Source: Undibacterium piscinae
GTDB lineage: Bacteria > Pseudomonadota > Gammaproteobacteria > Burkholderiales > Burkholderiaceae_D
Assembly: GCA_003970805.2 (NCBI GenBank)
Contig: CP051152.1
Location: 3,286,001-3,350,000 of the forward strand
Reading direction: 5' to 3'
Length of the DNA: 64,000 nucleotides
The notes under the pieces were generated by a model, which was given only the letters and a program-made list of their open reading frames with translations, was not told the DNA's origin and ran no database searches. Position 1 is the stretch's first letter. Each line of letters begins with the position of its first letter. Below, in pieces: positions 52,266 to 62,098 of this stretch. The translations under genes and the position numbers were made by a program.

Positions 52266-55200
52266 ATGAATGCTCCAGCACAAATCCAGGCCTTACTCTC
52301 TGATGCTCCCAACGGTGCCGGCACTGCCAGCACCAGTCGCGTGCGCGAAATCCCGTATAACTACACTTCTTTTTCCGATCGCGAAATCGTCATTCGCTTG
52401 CTAGGCGACGATGCCTGGCAATTGCTCGACCAATTGCGCGGCAAGCGCCAGACCGGGCGTTCGGCTCGCATGCTGTACGAAGTGCTGGGTGACATTTGGG
52501 TGGTGCGTCGCAACCCCTACCTGCAAGACGATATGCTGGATAATCCCAAGCGCAGGCAGGAGCTGATCGATGCGCTTAATCATAGGCTGGCGGAAGTGGA
52601 GAAACGCCGCCTGAGTACCGCTAGCGATGCCGATGCAGAGCGCAGCAATAGCGTAGAGATACTGGTGCAAGCGGCGCGTCAGGCGGTCGCCACGTTTTCG
52701 CAAGAGTTCCGTGATACCTATGATTTGCGTAAGAAAGCGAGCAAATTACTAGCCAAATACACGGCCAAAGACAATATCAAGTTCGATGGCTTAAGCCGCG
52801 TTTCTCACGTGACCGATGCCACCGATTGGCGCGTTGAATACCCGTTCGTGGTCTTGACACCGGATACCGAAGATGAAATGGCGGGTCTGGTAAAGAGCTG
52901 TATCACCTTAGGCCTGACCATTATCCCGCGCGGCGGCGGCACCGGTTACACCGGTGGTGCCATTCCCTTGACGCCGTTTTCGGCCGTCATCAACACCGAA
53001 AAGCTGGAACAGCTGGGCGCCGTCGAGATGACCATGCTGCCCGGCGTAGAGCGTGAATATGCAACGATTTACTCCGGTGCCGGGGTTGTCACCAAGCGCG
53101 TCTCTGATGCCGCTGACAAGGCTGGTTTCGTGTTTGCAGTCGATCCGACTTCGGCCGAAGCCTCTTGCGTAGGCGGCAACGTCGCCATGAACGCCGGCGG
53201 CAAGAAAGCCGTGTTGTGGGGTACCGCACTCGATAACCTGGCTTCCTGGAAAATGGTCGACCCTAACGGCGACTGGCTGGAAGTGACACGTCTGGAGCAC
53301 AATTTAGGCAAGATCCATGATGCGCCGGTCGCCAAGTTCAGGCTTGAATGGCGTCATCCCGGCGAAACCAAGGTATTCAAGACCGAGCAGCTCGATATTC
53401 CCGGTAGCAGCTTCCGTAAAGAAGGTTTAGGCAAGGACGTTACCGATAAATTTTTGTCGGGCTTGCCGGGCGTGCAAAAGGAAGGCTGCGATGGCCTGAT
53501 TACCTCGGCGCGCTGGATTCTGCACAAGATGCCGAAGTTCACGCGTACCGTTTGCCTGGAGTTTTTCGGTCAGGCGCGTGATGCGATTCCTAGCATTGTC
53601 GAGATCAAAGATTACCTCGATGCAGAAACCAAAAAAGGCGGCGCGATTTTGGCCGGCCTGGAACATCTCGATGAGCGTTATCTGCGCGCGGTCGGCTATA
53701 CCACCAAATCCAAGCGTGGTGTCTTGCCCAAGATGGCTTTGTTCGGCGACATCGTCGGCGACGATGAAAATGCGGTAGCGCAAGCCGCTTCGGAAGTGAT
53801 ACGCATCGCCAACACCCGCGTCGGGGAAGGCTTTGTTGCCGTCAGTCCGGAAGCGCGCAAAAAGTTCTGGCTCGATCGCGCAAAAACCGCTGCCATTTCC
53901 AAGCATACCAATGCCTTCAAGATTAATGAAGACGTGGTGATTCCGCTCAATCGCATGGGCGAATACACCGATGGCATCGAGCGCATCAATATCGAATTGT
54001 CGATACAAAACAAGCTGGCGCTGGTCGCAGAACTGAAATCCTTCTTTGCCAAAGGGCATCTGCCGCTGGGTAAGAGCGAAGACGTTGACGGTGATGATAT
54101 TCCGGCCGCCGAACTGCTGGAAGACCGCGTTAATCAAGCCGAGAGCCTGCTGCAAGCAGCCGAGGCGCGCTGGACTTATTTGCTGAATAATCTGGATAAG
54201 CCACTGATTGATGCCAAGGCCGAATTGCTGGCGCTGGGTCTTGATAAGCTGGAATTCGTATTCGATCAGCGGCTCTTGAGCCAGCCAGATGCAAGCGTGT
54301 TTTCCATCGTCCAAGACCGCACCGTGCGTATCTCATGGAAGGCAGAAGTACGCGCCGTATTGCGCCAGATCTTCAATGGCGCAGCGTTCAAGCTGATCCT
54401 TGATGAGTGCACGGCCACCCACAAGTCGGTATTGCGCAGTCGCGTGTTCGTCGCGCTGCATATGCATGCCGGCGACGGTAACGTGCATACGAATCTCCCG
54501 GTCAATTCGGATAACTATGAAATGCTGCAGGTGGCGCATCACGCCGTAGCGCGCATCATGGTGCTGGCACGCTCATTGAATGGCGTGATTTCCGGCGAAC
54601 ACGGGATTGGTATCACCAAGCTTGAATATCTGACCGAAGACGAGATCAAGGATTTCCGTGCGTACAAATTGCGTATTGATCCTGAAGGCCGTTTTAACAA
54701 AGGTAAGCTGCTGAATCTGCCGGAATTTGCCGCTGATCTGCGCAACGCGTATACGCCGTCGTTTGGCCTGATGGGACACGAGTCGCTGATCATGCAACAA
54801 AGCGATATCGGCGCGATTGCCAATAGTGTCAAGGATTGCCTGCGTTGCGGGAAATGCAAGCCGGTCTGCGCCACCCACGTGCCGCGTGCCAATTTGCTGT
54901 ATTCACCGCGCAATAAGATTCTCGCCACATCATTGTTGGTCGAGGCCTTCCTGTACGAAGAGCAAACCCGGCGCGGTATCTCGATCAAGCACTGGGATGA
55001 GTTTTCCGATGTCGCTGATCATTGCACGGTCTGTCATAAGTGCGTCAACCCTTGCCCGGTCGATATCGACTTTGGCGATGTGTCTATGAATATGCGCAAT
55101 CTGTTGCGCAAGATGGGACAAAAGAAATTTAATCCTGGTACCTCCGCTTCGATGTTCTTCTTGAACGCCACTGATCCGGCCACCATCAATGCCACGCGTC

Positions 55201-56249
55201 AGGTGATGATAGGCTGGGGTTATCAGGCGCAGCGCTTCGGCCATGACCTGCTGAAAAAGTTTGTCAAGAAGCAGACCAAGACACCACCGGCAACGGTAGG
55301 CAGGGCGCCGGTCAAAGAGCAGGTGATCCATTTCATCAATAAGAAAATGCCGGGTAATCTGCCGAAGAAAACCGCGCGCGCCTTGCTCGATATCGAAGAC
55401 GACAAGATCGTTCCGATTATCCGCGATCCGCAAACCACCACGGCCGATACCGAAGCGGTGTTTTACTTCCCCGGTTGCGGTTCCGAGCGCTTGTTCTCGC
55501 AAGTTGGTTTGGCGACGCAGGCGATGCTCTGGAATGTCGGCGTGCAAACCGTGCTGCCGCCCGGTTACCTGTGCTGCGGTTACCCGCAACGCGGTAACGG
55601 CCAGTTCGACAAGGCCGAGAAGATGATGACGGATAACCGCGTGCTGTTCCATCGCATGGCCAACACCCTCAACTATCTCGACATCAAGACCGTTATCGTT
55701 TCCTGCGGCACTTGCTACGATCAGTTGGCGACCTATGAGTTCGATAAGATTTTCCCTGGCTGCCGCATCATCGACATCCATGAATATCTGATGGAAAAGA
55801 ACGTCAAGTTGGCCGGGGTAGAAGGTACGCGTTACATGTACCACGAACCTTGCCATAACCCGATGAAATTGCAGGAGTCGGGCAAGACCATCAATGCCCT
55901 GATTAGCACGGTAGATAACGTCAAGATCGAGAAAAATGAACGTTGCTGCGGTGAATCCGGCACGCTGGCGGTCAGCCGCCCCGACATTTCGACGCAAGTG
56001 CGTTTCCGCAAGGAAGAAGAGATGCAAAAAGGTGCGGATAAGTTGCGCGACGATGGCTTTAAGGGCGATGTGAAAATCCTCACTTCCTGCCCGTCCTGCC
56101 TGCAAGGGCTGAGCCGTTACAACGACGATTCCGACACCACGGCCGACTATATCGTGGTGGAGATGGCGAAACATATCCTGGGGCCAAACTGGATGCCGGA
56201 ATACGTTGCCAAGGCGAATAGCGGTGGTATCGAAAGGGTCTTGGTGTGA
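52266..56249 (+). CDS. Giant FAD-linked oxidoreductase with Fe-S and CCG domains (DUF3683 type)
   Basis: 1327 residues. An N-terminal DUF3683-like region ([22 protein letters not shown]) precedes a PCMH-type FAD-binding domain ([19 protein letters not shown], about residue 218) and the FAD-oxidase C domain with [12 protein letters not shown] and [10 protein letters not shown]. Two 4Fe-4S motifs follow ([11 protein letters not shown] near 857 and [12 protein letters not shown] near 920), then two CCG heterodisulfide-reductase-type segments ([11 protein letters not shown] near 1101 and CCGESGTLA near 1226). It resembles a fusion of D-lactate/glycolate dehydrogenase GlcD and GlcF-like parts. The substrate is probably a 2-hydroxy acid, but this is not proven. 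A HIT gene overlaps its end. Confidence 0.9.
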   Translation: MNAPAQIQALLSDAPNGAGTASTSRVREIPYNYTSFSDREIVIRLLGDDAWQLLDQLRGKRQTGRSARMLYEVLGDIWVVRRNPYLQDDMLDNPKRRQELIDALNHRLAEVEKRRLSTASDADAERSNSVEILVQAARQAVATFSQEFRDTYDLRKKASKLLAKYTAKDNIKFDGLSRVSHVTDATDWRVEYPFVVLTPDTEDEMAGLVKSCITLGLTIIPRGGGTGYTGGAIPLTPFSAVINTEKLEQLGAVEMTMLPGVEREYATIYSGAGVVTKRVSDAADKAGFVFAVDPTSAEASCVGGNVAMNAGGKKAVLWGTALDNLASWKMVDPNGDWLEVTRLEHNLGKIHDAPVAKFRLEWRHPGETKVFKTEQLDIPGSSFRKEGLGKDVTDKFLSGLPGVQKEGCDGLITSARWILHKMPKFTRTVCLEFFGQARDAIPSIVEIKDYLDAETKKGGAILAGLEHLDERYLRAVGYTTKSKRGVLPKMALFGDIVGDDENAVAQAASEVIRIANTRVGEGFVAVSPEARKKFWLDRAKTAAISKHTNAFKINEDVVIPLNRMGEYTDGIERINIELSIQNKLALVAELKSFFAKGHLPLGKSEDVDGDDIPAAELLEDRVNQAESLLQAAEARWTYLLNNLDKPLIDAKAELLALGLDKLEFVFDQRLLSQPDASVFSIVQDRTVRISWKAEVRAVLRQIFNGAAFKLILDECTATHKSVLRSRVFVALHMHAGDGNVHTNLPVNSDNYEMLQVAHHAVARIMVLARSLNGVISGEHGIGITKLEYLTEDEIKDFRAYKLRIDPEGRFNKGKLLNLPEFAADLRNAYTPSFGLMGHESLIMQQSDIGAIANSVKDCLRCGKCKPVCATHVPRANLLYSPRNKILATSLLVEAFLYEEQTRRGISIKHWDEFSDVADHCTVCHKCVNPCPVDIDFGDVSMNMRNLLRKMGQKKFNPGTSASMFFLNATDPATINATRQVMIGWGYQAQRFGHDLLKKFVKKQTKTPPATVGRAPVKEQVIHFINKKMPGNLPKKTARALLDIEDDKIVPIIRDPQTTTADTEAVFYFPGCGSERLFSQVGLATQAMLWNVGVQTVLPPGYLCCGYPQRGNGQFDKAEKMMTDNRVLFHRMANTLNYLDIKTVIVSCGTCYDQLATYEFDKIFPGCRIIDIHEYLMEKNVKLAGVEGTRYMYHEPCHNPMKLQESGKTINALISTVDNVKIEKNERCCGESGTLAVSRPDISTQVRFRKEEEMQKGADKLRDDGFKGDVKILTSCPSCLQGLSRYNDDSDTTADYIVVEMAKHILGPNWMPEYVAKANSGGIERVLV

Positions 56250-56686
56250 CGATAAACTGTGAATTGTGTGCTGCCGCTGGCGGCGAACTGCTGCACGCCA
56301 CTGAAAAGTGGCGGGTAGTGCTGGTTGATGATGCCAATTACCCGGGATTTTGCCGGGTGATCTGGAACGCACATGTCAAGGAAATGACGGATTTACCCGT
56401 GCCTGAGCGTAATGAGCTGATGGCGGCGGTCTGGATCGTTGAGCAAGCCGTGCGCGACGTGATGGCCCCGCATAAGATCAATCTGGCCAGTTTTGGCAAT
56501 ATGGTGCCGCATATGCACTGGCATATCATTCCTCGCTATGAGGACGATGCGCACTTCCCGAATCCGGTATGGGCCGCCGCCAGAGCGGTTTTGCCGGATG
56601 CCGGTACGCTCAGCGCGCGCCGCGCACTGTTGCCTGTTTTACGGCTGGAATTGCTTAAACAATTGAAATCGCTTGAAATAAGCTGA
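56246..56686 (+). CDS. HIT-family nucleotide hydrolase/transferase
   Basis: 146 residues from GTG at 56246, overlapping the upstream stop by GTGA (4 bp), so translation is probably coupled. The histidine triad is [10 protein letters not shown]. Early Cys in [12 protein letters not shown] may bind metal. Members cleave or transfer nucleoside phosphates. The coupling to a large flavoprotein is suggestive, but a functional link is unknown. Confidence 0.9.
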   Translation: MTINCELCAAAGGELLHATEKWRVVLVDDANYPGFCRVIWNAHVKEMTDLPVPERNELMAAVWIVEQAVRDVMAPHKINLASFGNMVPHMHWHIIPRYEDDAHFPNPVWAAARAVLPDAGTLSARRALLPVLRLELLKQLKSLEIS

Positions 56687-56808
56687 AATAAGCCACCACA
56701 CATCTCTCGGTCAGAAGGGCGCTACAATAGGCGCCTGACTACCATTCATACGCTCGCTGCATAAATGGCGAAATAGCGAAATACTACATAGCGACAATCA
56801 GGATCACC

Positions 56809-57243
56809 ATGACAGCGCCCAAACAGCACATCCCTACGCCAGCGCCTACCGCGCTCAATGTCCGCACCCAGTCGCGTGTGCTGGAAATCAATTTTGATGA
56901 TGGCAAAGAATTTTCCTTGCCATTTGAATTGCTGCGCGTGTACTCGCCGTCGGCCGAAGTACGCGGCCATGGCATAGGCCAGGAAACCCTGCAGACCGGC
57001 AAACGGGAGATTGGCATCACCGGTATGGAACCAGTCGGTAATTACGCGGTCAAACCGCTATTCTCGGATGGTCACGAATCAGGGATTTTTTCCTGGGATT
57101 ACCTGTATTGGCTCGGTGATAATCAAGCTAGCCTGTGGCTCGATTACATGGACAGATTGCATGCAGCCGGACATCCGGATGACACTGGCCGTGATTTTAC
57201 GGCGCAGATCAAGACTGGCGGCTCTTGCGGACATAAGCATTAG
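56809..57243 (+). CDS. DUF971 protein (gamma-butyrobetaine hydroxylase N-terminal-like)
   Basis: 144 residues. The DUF971 fold is recognisable from VLEINFDDGKEFSLPFELLRVYSPSAEV, GHGIGQETLQTGKREIGI, and YAVKPLFSDGHESGIFSWDYLYWLG. In related proteobacteria this gene commonly sits by ubiE as here (about 110 bp upstream). The role is not firmly known. Ends with a Cys/His tail GGSCGHKH that could bind metal. Confidence 0.9.
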   Translation: MTAPKQHIPTPAPTALNVRTQSRVLEINFDDGKEFSLPFELLRVYSPSAEVRGHGIGQETLQTGKREIGITGMEPVGNYAVKPLFSDGHESGIFSWDYLYWLGDNQASLWLDYMDRLHAAGHPDDTGRDFTAQIKTGGSCGHKH

Positions 57244-57352
57244 GCCGGTGCGGGCGACTTATGTTAGCTTGGTTGGAAGTCGGGCTTGCCTTATAATCCA
57301 CGCCAATTCACATAAGTTCAGCCAATTAGCTACCTACATTAAGGGTTAAATC

Positions 57353-58087
57353 ATGAGCAACACCACCCATTTCGGTTATGCCACCGTAGAAGAAGATCAA
57401 AAAGTCCATGAAGTGGCTAAGGTCTTTCACTCTGTTGCGGCCAAATATGATGTCATGAATGATTTGATGTCGGCCGGCTTGCATCGCGTCTGGAAAATTT
57501 TCACGATCGCCCAGGCTGGTGTGCGCCCGGGCTTTAAGGTGCTTGATATCGCAGGCGGTACCGGCGATCTGGCTAAAGAGTTTGTCAAGCAGGCCGGCAA
57601 AACCGGTGAGGTATGGCATACCGATATCAACGAGTCGATGTTGCGCGTAGGTCGCGACCGTCTCTTGAATAAAGGTCTGATTACCCCCACTTTACTGTGT
57701 GATGCGGAGAAATTGCCGTTTCCTGATAATTATTTTGACCGTGTCACGGTGGCGTTTGGTTTGCGCAATATGACGCACAAGGATCAGGCGCTGGCAGAAA
57801 TGCGCAGGGTCTTGAAACCAGGCGGAAAACTGCTGGTGCTGGAATTTTCTAAAGTACCGGAAATCATACAAAAACCTTATGATTTGTATTCGTTCAAGGT
57901 TTTGCCTTGGCTGGGACAGAAAATCGCCAATGACGCCGAAAGTTACCGTTATCTGGCAGAATCGATACGCATGCACCCGGATCAGGAAACCCTGAAGGGC
58001 ATGATGCAGGACGCAGGTCTGGAACGGGTAGAATATTTTAATTTAACAGCGGGTGTGGCTGCTCTTCACACTGGTATCAAGTTGTAA
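57353..58087 (+). CDS. ubiE: Ubiquinone/menaquinone C-methyltransferase
   Basis: 244 residues. SAM-dependent methylation of the demethyl-quinol ring. The SAM motif is [15 protein letters not shown]; UbiE signatures are [24 protein letters not shown] and [16 protein letters not shown]. It heads a quinone gene cluster with ubiJ and ubiB. Confidence 0.97.
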   Translation: MSNTTHFGYATVEEDQKVHEVAKVFHSVAAKYDVMNDLMSAGLHRVWKIFTIAQAGVRPGFKVLDIAGGTGDLAKEFVKQAGKTGEVWHTDINESMLRVGRDRLLNKGLITPTLLCDAEKLPFPDNYFDRVTVAFGLRNMTHKDQALAEMRRVLKPGGKLLVLEFSKVPEIIQKPYDLYSFKVLPWLGQKIANDAESYRYLAESIRMHPDQETLKGMMQDAGLERVEYFNLTAGVAALHTGIKL

Positions 58088-58116
58088 ACATAATTCAGAT
58101 TTCAGGAGAATAAATA

Positions 58117-59046
58117 ATGAAAAAATTTTTAGTGGCTATGATGATGGTGGCAAGTGCCATGGCGATCACCGTAAGCGATGTCGAAGCCAAGCGCTTAGGT
58201 AGTGGCGGCTCGGTTGGGCGCCAGTCAAATAATGTGACTCGTCAGGCTGCGCCGGCAACACCTAGCCAGGCTAAACCGGCGGCGGCACCTGCGGCAGCTC
58301 CTGCCGCTACGCCACCTAAACCGGCTGGCGCATGGAAGGGTATAGTCGGCGGTTTGATCGGTGGTGCTTTGCTGGGCGCAATGTTCTCATCTATGGGGCT
58401 GGGTAGCGGATTGGCGAGTGCACTGGGTTCTATTCTGCCTATGCTGTTGCTGGGTGGCTTGGCGTTTTTCCTGTTTCGCATGTACCAGAACCGCAAAGGC
58501 GGCGCAGCTCCTGCCGCGTTTTCGCAACCGTCATATGCAGGCGTTCCAGCTTCCTCTACCGCCTTGCCTGAAATCGGTTCACGTATAGAGCCGCAATCTT
58601 TCCAGTCTGGCGCCGCTAGTTTCGGTTCCGCCGCTGCTGCTAATGCTGGTTCTGCCGATCAGGGCACATGGAGTGTTCCGGCTGATTTCGATGTGCCGGG
58701 CTTCCTGCGCAATGCAAAAACTTACTATATCCGTTTGCAGGCATCATGGGACAGGGCTGATATCAATGATATCCGTGAGTTCACTTCGCCAGAGATGTTC
58801 GCCGAGATCAAGATGCAGATTCAGGAACGTGGCACACAAGCCAATGTCACTGATGTGGTAACGATCGACGCTGAATTGCTCGGTCTGGAAACTTTGGGCA
58901 ATGAGCATTTGGCCAGCGTGAAATTTACCGGCATGATCAAGGAAGATGCGAATGCACCTGCCGAAGCCTTCAAAGAGGTATGGAATTTGACCAAACCTTT
59001 GAATGGTCAGGGCGGCTGGACCTTGGCGGGTATTCAACAATTGTAA
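58117..59046 (+). CDS. Tim44-like domain membrane protein
   Basis: 309 residues. An N-terminal signal/anchor (FLVAMMMVASAMAI), a Pro/Ala-rich linker, a glycine-rich hydrophobic segment (IVGGLIGGALLGAMFSSMGLG plus LPMLLLGGLAFFLFRMY), and a C-terminal Tim44-like domain (ADFDVPGFLRNAKTYYIRLQ). The family is commonly found between ubiE and ubiJ in betaproteobacteria. Role unknown; possibly linked to quinone machinery at the membrane. A strong terminator follows. Confidence 0.9.
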   Translation: MKKFLVAMMMVASAMAITVSDVEAKRLGSGGSVGRQSNNVTRQAAPATPSQAKPAAAPAAAPAATPPKPAGAWKGIVGGLIGGALLGAMFSSMGLGSGLASALGSILPMLLLGGLAFFLFRMYQNRKGGAAPAAFSQPSYAGVPASSTALPEIGSRIEPQSFQSGAASFGSAAAANAGSADQGTWSVPADFDVPGFLRNAKTYYIRLQASWDRADINDIREFTSPEMFAEIKMQIQERGTQANVTDVVTIDAELLGLETLGNEHLASVKFTGMIKEDANAPAEAFKEVWNLTKPLNGQGGWTLAGIQQL

Positions 59047-59128
59047 TTTTTTGTCTGATTTGACTGGCCGTATCCGGCAAGTTTGCTCAAACACAGTCTC
59101 CCTTGCGGGGATAAACTGTTAAACTTGA

Positions 59129-59160
59129 AACCGCCCATGATTTTCATGGGCGGTTTTTTT
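59129..59160 (+). terminator. Strong terminator between Tim44-like gene and ubiJ
   Basis: AACCGCCCATG (59129-59139), loop ATTTT, CATGGGCGGTT (59145-59155), then T to 59160. The ubiJ ATG is only 9 nt further on. Confidence 0.93.
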
Positions 59161-59168
59161 ATTCCATT

Positions 59169-59747
59169 ATGATTCCTCTCTCTCCTACCTTCGCACTCTT
59201 CGTGAATCATTTGCTGGCTCAGGAATCCTGGGCAAGAGGCAAACTTCAAAAACACTCAGGCCAAGTTGCCTGTATTGATGTACAGCTATTTTCCCTGAAG
59301 CTGAAAGTGACTGCCGACGGTATGCTGGAGGCTGCCGCTGAAGACGCTACGGCCGCCGTCACGATACGCCTGAAACCGGCCGATCTGCCGCTGATTGCGC
59401 AAAACCGTGAACGCGCTTTCTCTTACGTGAAAGTCGATGGCGATGCCGATTTCGCCAATACCATTTCGCATCTGAGCCAGAACCTGCGCTGGGAAGCGGA
59501 GGAAGACCTGAGTAAATTATTCGGTGATGTGGCGGCGGTACGCATGGTGACGGGGGCGAAATCCTTGCTCGAAACCGTCAGGCAGACCCATCAGAATATC
59601 CAGGAAAATCTGGCGGAATATTTTTTGGAAGAGAATCCCATGCTGGTAAGACCGGCGGCGGTGGATGCCTTTGGCTCGGAAGTGAACAAATTACGTGATG
59701 ATGTGGAACGCCTGATGAAGCGCATCGCCAAACTGGAAAGGTCGTAG
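59169..59747 (+). CDS. ubiJ: Ubiquinone biosynthesis accessory protein UbiJ
   Basis: 192 residues of SCP2-like lipid-binding type. UbiJ is part of the soluble complex that holds quinone intermediates. Visible: FALFVNHLLAQESWARGKL, KVDGDADFANTISHLSQNLRWEAEEDLSKLFGDVAA and the C-terminal coiled coil VNKLRDDVERLMKRIAKLE. The ATG at 59169 lies just after a terminator with no room for a normal Shine-Dalgarno. ubiB follows 3 nt later. Confidence 0.9.
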   Translation: MIPLSPTFALFVNHLLAQESWARGKLQKHSGQVACIDVQLFSLKLKVTADGMLEAAAEDATAAVTIRLKPADLPLIAQNRERAFSYVKVDGDADFANTISHLSQNLRWEAEEDLSKLFGDVAAVRMVTGAKSLLETVRQTHQNIQENLAEYFLEENPMLVRPAAVDAFGSEVNKLRDDVERLMKRIAKLERS

Positions 59748-59750
59748 ACG

Positions 59751-61310
59751 GTGTTGAAATTTTTAAGACTGCTGAAAATTATTCGTGTGGCAGTGCGTTA
59801 CGGTATCGATGAAATCGCCATGTCAGGTTTGCCGGTGCCACGCACCGCTAGGCTGATCGAGGCGCTGTTGTTCTGGCGTGATTTGTCGGCGCCGCGTGGT
59901 GAGCGCCTGCGTAAGGCATTGGAAGACCTCGGCCCTATCTTCGTCAAATTTGGCCAGGTCTTGTCGACCCGGCGTGATCTGATGCCACCTGATATCGCCG
60001 ATGAGTTAGCCAAGTTGCAGGATAGGGTGCCGGCTTTCGATACCGATCTGGCGATTGCCCAGATCGTGAAATCTTTAGGCGCCCACCCTGATCAACTGTT
60101 CGCCAGTTTTGATCGGGTTCCGGTGGCATCGGCCTCAATTGCGCAAGTCCATTTCGCTACCCTCAAAGACGGCCGTGAAGCCGCCGTCAAGGTGCTGCGT
60201 CCGGGCATGAAAGGCGCGATTGATAACGATGTGGCGCTGATGCAGATCGCCGCTGGCTGGCTGGAATTCTTATGGGCCGACGGCAAGCGCCTCAAGCCTA
60301 AGGAAGTGGTGGCTGAATTCGACAAATATCTGCACGATGAACTCGACCTGATGCGCGAGGCCGCCAATGGTAGCCAGTTGCGTCGTAATTTTGCCGAATC
60401 GGATTTGCTGCTGGTGCCGGAAATGTACTGGGACTATTGCTCGCCTTCGGTGATCGTGATGCAACGTATGAAGGGCATCCCGATCTCGCGCCTCGATCAG
60501 TTGCGCGATGCCGGGGTCGATCTGGAAAAGCTGTCGCGTGACGGCGTGACGATTTTTTTCACGCAGATTTTTCGCGACGGTTTTTTTCATGCCGATATGC
60601 ATCCGGGGAATATCCTGGTCTCGACCGAGCCAGCTACTTTTGGCCGTTATATCGCGCTCGATTTCGGTATCGTCGGTACCCTTAACGACTTTGATAAAGA
60701 CTATCTGTCGCAAAACTTTTTGGCGTTCTTTCAACGCGATTACAAGCGCGTGGCAGAGGCGCATATCGAATCCGGCTGGGCACCGAAAGAGACCCGGGTT
60801 GACGAGCTTGAGGCAGCGGTTCGCGCCTGTTGCGAACCTATCTTTGACCGGCCGCTCAAGGATATTTCTTTCGGCCAGGTCTTGCTCAGATTGTTTCAGA
60901 CTTCGCGCCGTTTCAACGTAGAAGTGCAACCGCAGTTAGTCTTGCTGCAAAAAACCTTGTTGAATATCGAAGGTCTTGGTCGTCAGCTCGATCCTAACCT
61001 GGATCTCTGGAAAACCGCCAAGCCGTATCTGGAACGCTGGATGAATGAGCAGGTAGGCTGGCGTGGCTTGGTCGATAAGCTCAAGGATGAAGCGCCGCGC
61101 TACAGTCACATCTTCCCGCAACTGCCGCGGCTGGCGCATCAGGCCTTGCTGCGCGCCGCTGAACCACCGCAAAACAATGCGATGCTGGCGGCTTTGCTGC
61201 TTGAGCAGCGTGCCACCAACCGTTTGCTGCGCACCATCATCTACTTCGCCGCAGGCATGTTCGCCGGGGTCTTGCTGGCGCAGTTCCTGTTTCACTTTGT
61301 CGAATATTAA
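59751..61310 (+). CDS. ubiB: Ubiquinone biosynthesis kinase-like protein UbiB
   Basis: 519 residues. An ABC1/ADCK-type atypical kinase needed for coenzyme Q synthesis. The KxGQ motif is [14 protein letters not shown]; the A-rich loop is [11 protein letters not shown]; Lys in [10 protein letters not shown]; catalytic [10 protein letters not shown] and ALDFGIVG. Two C-terminal membrane helices are suggested ([23 protein letters not shown]). GTG start at 59751, 3 nt after ubiJ. Confidence 0.96.
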   Translation: MLKFLRLLKIIRVAVRYGIDEIAMSGLPVPRTARLIEALLFWRDLSAPRGERLRKALEDLGPIFVKFGQVLSTRRDLMPPDIADELAKLQDRVPAFDTDLAIAQIVKSLGAHPDQLFASFDRVPVASASIAQVHFATLKDGREAAVKVLRPGMKGAIDNDVALMQIAAGWLEFLWADGKRLKPKEVVAEFDKYLHDELDLMREAANGSQLRRNFAESDLLLVPEMYWDYCSPSVIVMQRMKGIPISRLDQLRDAGVDLEKLSRDGVTIFFTQIFRDGFFHADMHPGNILVSTEPATFGRYIALDFGIVGTLNDFDKDYLSQNFLAFFQRDYKRVAEAHIESGWAPKETRVDELEAAVRACCEPIFDRPLKDISFGQVLLRLFQTSRRFNVEVQPQLVLLQKTLLNIEGLGRQLDPNLDLWKTAKPYLERWMNEQVGWRGLVDKLKDEAPRYSHIFPQLPRLAHQALLRAAEPPQNNAMLAALLLEQRATNRLLRTIIYFAAGMFAGVLLAQFLFHFVEY

Positions 61311-61320
61311 GCGGCTCGCC

Positions 61321-61933
61321 ATGCCCCAATTTTCCGGCAAAGATCCGATGCAGCCAGAGTTCTGGAACCAGCGCTTTGAGGCGCAGTTCACGCCCTGGGA
61401 TAAGGGCGGGGTGCCATTGGCTTTGCAGGAATTTGTCAGCCAGGCGCAGCAGCCTCTGGTGACGCTGATACCTGGTTGTGGTATCGGTTACGAGGCGGCT
61501 TTTCTGGCGCAAGCTGGCTGGGATGTGACAGCGATCGATTTTTCGCCGGCGGCAGTGGCCAGCGCCAGAGCGGCGATAGGCGTATGGGGCAGGCATATCG
61601 TTGAGGCCGATTTTTTTCTGCATCAGCCGGCGCAACCATTAGGCTTGATTTATGAGCGTGCGTTTTTTGTGCGCCTTACCGCCCGCGATGCGGCCGGAAA
61701 TCGCCAAACGCTGGGCGGAACTGTTGCCCGCTGGCGCTTTACTCGCCGGATTTTTCTTCCTCGACGAGAGTGCTGAGCGCTCGCTCAAGGGGCCGCCGTT
61801 TAGCATTACGGGCGTGCAGTTAGAGGCCTTGCTGCTACCGTATTTCGAGTTGCAGGAAGATGTCGCCGTCAGCGATTCGATTGCCGTGTTTGCCGGTAAA
61901 GAGCGTTGGCAGGTCTGGCGCAGGCGCGCCTGA
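61321..61933 (+). pseudogene. TPMT-type SAM methyltransferase, one-base frameshift
   Basis: From ATG 61321, the first frame encodes the N-terminal two thirds of a thiopurine S-methyltransferase-like protein (FWNQRFEAQFTPWDKGG, SAM motif LIPGCGIGYEAAFLA). After LIYERAF the frame goes wrong at a T6 run (61663-61668). With five T the join reads YERAFLCALPPAMRPEIA, and the next frame continues to 61933 (AGALLAGFFFLDESAERSLKGPPFSI...). The restored length is 203 residues. The true substrate is not known. If the extra T is a sequencing error, the gene is intact. Confidence 0.88.
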
Positions 61934-61966
61934 GCGGCTCCTGAATTTGTATAAAAATGCTTGCCG

Positions 61967-62035
61967 CCAGAACGCAATTCCCATGCGGGTTTGCTGGCAT
62001 GCAGCGTGAAAACCCGCATGGGGATTGCGTTCTGG
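61967..62035. repeat. Long hairpin, 26-bp arms with one mismatch
   Basis: Arms at 61967-61992 and 62010-62035 with a 17-nt loop. No T tract follows, so it does not look like a standard terminator. It lies between the TPMT-like gene and the helicase. It could be a REP-type repeat, a structured RNA or a processing site. Confidence 0.75.
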
Positions 62036-62098
62036 CCTGCTCCGGTCTGTCCCAGCCAGTTCCCAGTTTCGTCCTCTTCTTAAGTTTTGCTAGCTGCC

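Noticed and set aside
52401..54314. Minus-strand open frames inside the giant oxidoreductase
   Set aside because: They mirror a continuous, domain-rich plus-strand gene with clear cofactor motifs.
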